DNA from: Calothrix parasitica NIES-267 | GTDB taxonomy: Bacteria; Cyanobacteriota; Cyanobacteriia; Cyanobacteriales; Nostocaceae | NCBI RefSeq assembly: GCF_002368095.1 | Contig: NZ_AP018230.1 | Span: 1-64,000 of the forward strand | Direction: 5' to 3' | DNA: 64,000 bases | Part shown: positions 62,650-64,000 of the stretch, one piece after another | How positions within the stretch are numbered: position 1 is the first letter of the stretch | Layout of the letters: every line of letters begins with the position of its first letter | The notes under the pieces: model-generated | Database searches by the model: none | What the model saw: only the letters and a program-made list of their open reading frames with translations | What the model was told of the DNA's origin: nothing | Made by a program: the position numbers and the translations under genes

Positions 62650-62958
62650 TTAATTACTTGCAACAGCTTGTGGCTCTTTCTGCTCCTTCGGTTTTCTTTC
62701 AAAGATTTGAACCCCAGCCCCTTCTATCGTAAAGCCACCATCAGAAGCTTGTCCCAGCTTACCAGAAATAGCCCCGACCCAATCTGTAAACGCTTGTGCA
62801 TTAGATTCAGCCTTACGCCAACTTTTAGCATTGAGTAGAACTGAGAAATTTACACCATTTTGGTCAGTAATATTCACTTCCACCTTTTTATTGGGTGCTG
62901 GATTGGCTTGGGGTAGCCCACCAGTAAATTTAATTGTGACCTCGCTTTTCGCTTCCAT
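62650..62958 (-). CDS. FinO-like fertility-inhibition family protein
   Basis: A 102-residue protein. EAKSEVTIKFTGGLPQANPA leads to a strand-rich core with DQNGVNFSVLLNAKSWRKAE, FTDWVGAISGKLGQASDGGF, GAGVQIFERKPKE and a short tail. I recall this layout as the cyanobacterial family auto-annotated as fertility inhibition FinO-like; whether it acts like FinO is unproven. The ATG at 62958 follows an AT-rich leader duplicated at 5879-6010. This is the intact copy of three in the window. Confidence 0.75.
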   Translation of the reverse strand: MEAKSEVTIKFTGGLPQANPAPNKKVEVNITDQNGVNFSVLLNAKSWRKAESNAQAFTDWVGAISGKLGQASDGGFTIEGAGVQIFERKPKEQKEPQAVASN

Positions 62959-63411
62959 GAAAAACCCATCATCAAAAAATCTTCGATATTAAAAATAACG
63001 CAAACGACCGAATAAGAGTCGTCTGGTATACAAGTTTTATTATTTGAATTGGGACGTTAAAAGCAAGCTTCTTTACAAAAATCTATAGAAAGCTTCCACA
63101 CTCCTACACTACAGCTTCAAAAGGGGACATTGTGGTTGCTTGTTGGGTGTTCGCTATAGTCAGCCTTTAAGCAGTCAGTTTTAAGTGGTTTATATATTTG
63201 TGTGACTAGCGACACAACCAAGCATTGTTGGTTTTGCTTAGTATTCAGGACGAGTATCACTTGAAGATTGTTGGTAATTCCTCTAGCAAAGCTTTACACT
63301 CTTGCTTCTTCAAGAGAACTTATTTCAGAAGACACTCGAAGTTTCTCCGAACTCCCATTCAGGTAACATTGCCAGTTGGAATACTACGGGAGATGGTGTC
63401 TTGGGATAGGG
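62959..63411. other. Gap upstream of hsdM
   Basis: About 450 bases. The first 130 are the FinO-like leader also found at 5879-6010. The rest shows no supported gene. Confidence 0.45.
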
Positions 63412-63446
63412 TATAATGGCAAACGCTATTGTGAGGTAAACAATAG
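63412..63446 (+). promoter_or_regulatory. -10 element and operator-like inverted repeat before hsdM
   Basis: TATAAT at 63412-63417 is a consensus -10 box; no good -35 is at the normal distance. Immediately downstream, CTATTGT (63426-63432) and ACAATAG (63440-63446) form a perfect 7-bp inverted repeat around the expected start of transcription. A repressor there would control the restriction-modification operon. Confidence 0.55.
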
Positions 63447-63471
63447 TATTTAATTTCAGGAGTATGTGTGG

Positions 63472-64000
63472 ATGATAACAGGTGAGATGAAGTCCAAGGT
63501 GGATAAGCTTTGGGCTACTTTTTGGAGTAACGGGATTAGCAATCCCCTCTCGGTGATCGAACAAATTTCTTACCTGTTATTTATCAAGCGCTTAGATGAC
63601 TTGGAGTTAGGGAAAGAGAAAAAAGCACAACGGTTGGGTAAGCCAGTTGAGAATCCAACGTTCTCACCAGAACACCAACATTGTCGCTGGTCATATTTCA
63701 AAAATCTCGATAACCCCGAAGAGATGCTGAAAGTTATTCGGGATGAGGCGTTTCCGTTTGTTAAGAATTTAGGCGGTACTGCTGGAGAAAACGCCTACGC
63801 TCGCCACATGAAAGATGCCACCTTTTTAATTGCTAATCCGGCACTACTTACCAACGTGGTAGGACAAATTGACGCTATCCCAATGGAAGACCGGGATACT
63901 AAGGGAGATTTATATGAATATATGCTCTCCAAACTTACCACCGCTGGAACTAACGGACAATTTCGCACCCCACGCCACATTATTAAGATGATGGTGGAAC
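63472..64000 (+). CDS. hsdM: Type I restriction-modification DNA methyltransferase subunit HsdM (3' end off window)
   Basis: The N-terminal 176 residues of a type I methylase subunit, which methylates adenine at the site recognised by HsdS. They show [20 protein letters not shown], then [20 protein letters not shown], and the start of the methyltransferase domain [20 protein letters not shown] followed by [18 protein letters not shown] lies nine bases before the ATG at 63472; a GTG at 63466 is also in frame. HsdS and HsdR would be expected beyond the right edge. Confidence 0.93.
   Translation, partial: MITGEMKSKVDKLWATFWSNGISNPLSVIEQISYLLFIKRLDDLELGKEKKAQRLGKPVENPTFSPEHQHCRWSYFKNLDNPEEMLKVIRDEAFPFVKNLGGTAGENAYARHMKDATFLIANPALLTNVVGQIDAIPMEDRDTKGDLYEYMLSKLTTAGTNGQFRTPRHIIKMMVE

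Overview
The window looks like part of a large mobilisable plasmid (or plasmid-derived element) of a filamentous, Nostoc/Calothrix-type cyanobacterium. The reasons are HIP1 octamers (GCGATCGC at 32139, 34172 and 37216), giant STAND/WD40 and pentapeptide-repeat proteins, SLH and FinO-like proteins of cyanobacterial type, and a plasmid set of relaxase/MobC, a primase-helicase replication protein and two different partition systems. No rRNA, tRNA or CRISPR array was recognised. All calls rest on reading the sequence and recalling protein families; no database search was possible.

Layout. 1-4222: right part of a Tn3-family transposon (tnpA running off the left edge, an XRE/zinc-ribbon gene, a TnpI-like tyrosine recombinase). 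Its terminal repeat interrupts a ComEC-like metallo-beta-lactamase gene (4171-4818), which lies divergent from a membrane protein gene (4921). 5.7-9.2 kb: a decayed FinO-like gene, a RadD-like helicase, two structured non-coding elements and the first copy of an unknown paralogous family (8433). 9.4-14.1 kb: mobilisation module (relaxase, MobC, candidate oriT, a basic protein, a ParA-like ATPase, a membrane coiled-coil protein). 14.4-17.5 kb: replication primase-helicase. 18.1-20.6 kb: ParM/ParR-type segregation with an upstream iteron cluster. 20.6-27.5 kb: small plasmid genes, one split by a group II intron with a reverse transcriptase/HNH ORF, then a membrane protein and a divergent P-loop ATPase, ending at a GTCC-rich stretch.

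28.1-62.4 kb holds four unrelated STAND/NLR-like conflict systems. They are (i) a Trypco1-like protein next to a caspase-nSTAND1-pentapeptide protein, (ii) a NACHT-WD40 protein with a nuclease-like N-terminal region, (iii) an operon of CHAT-TIR-AAA and AAA-TM-WD40-TPR proteins, and (iv) a small helical protein and an nSTAND1-TM-WD40 protein that share a GGDxxFAP motif. Between (ii) and (iii) lie a GNAT/Xer-like recombinase cassette, a graveyard of gene remnants, the second paralog (40248), an SLH protein, and a ParA/ParB operon bracketed by a perfect 28-bp inverted repeat containing CACGTG. A pentapeptide membrane protein and a cysteine-rich protein follow. 62.6-64 kb carries an intact FinO-like gene and the start of a type I restriction hsdM, consistent with a defence-rich accessory region.

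The most novel candidates are the CHAT-TIR-AAA / AAA-WD40-TPR operon and the shared-motif pair at 58.3-62.4 kb. In both, a repeat-containing sensor is coupled by gene overlap or by a shared short motif to a putative death effector or adaptor.
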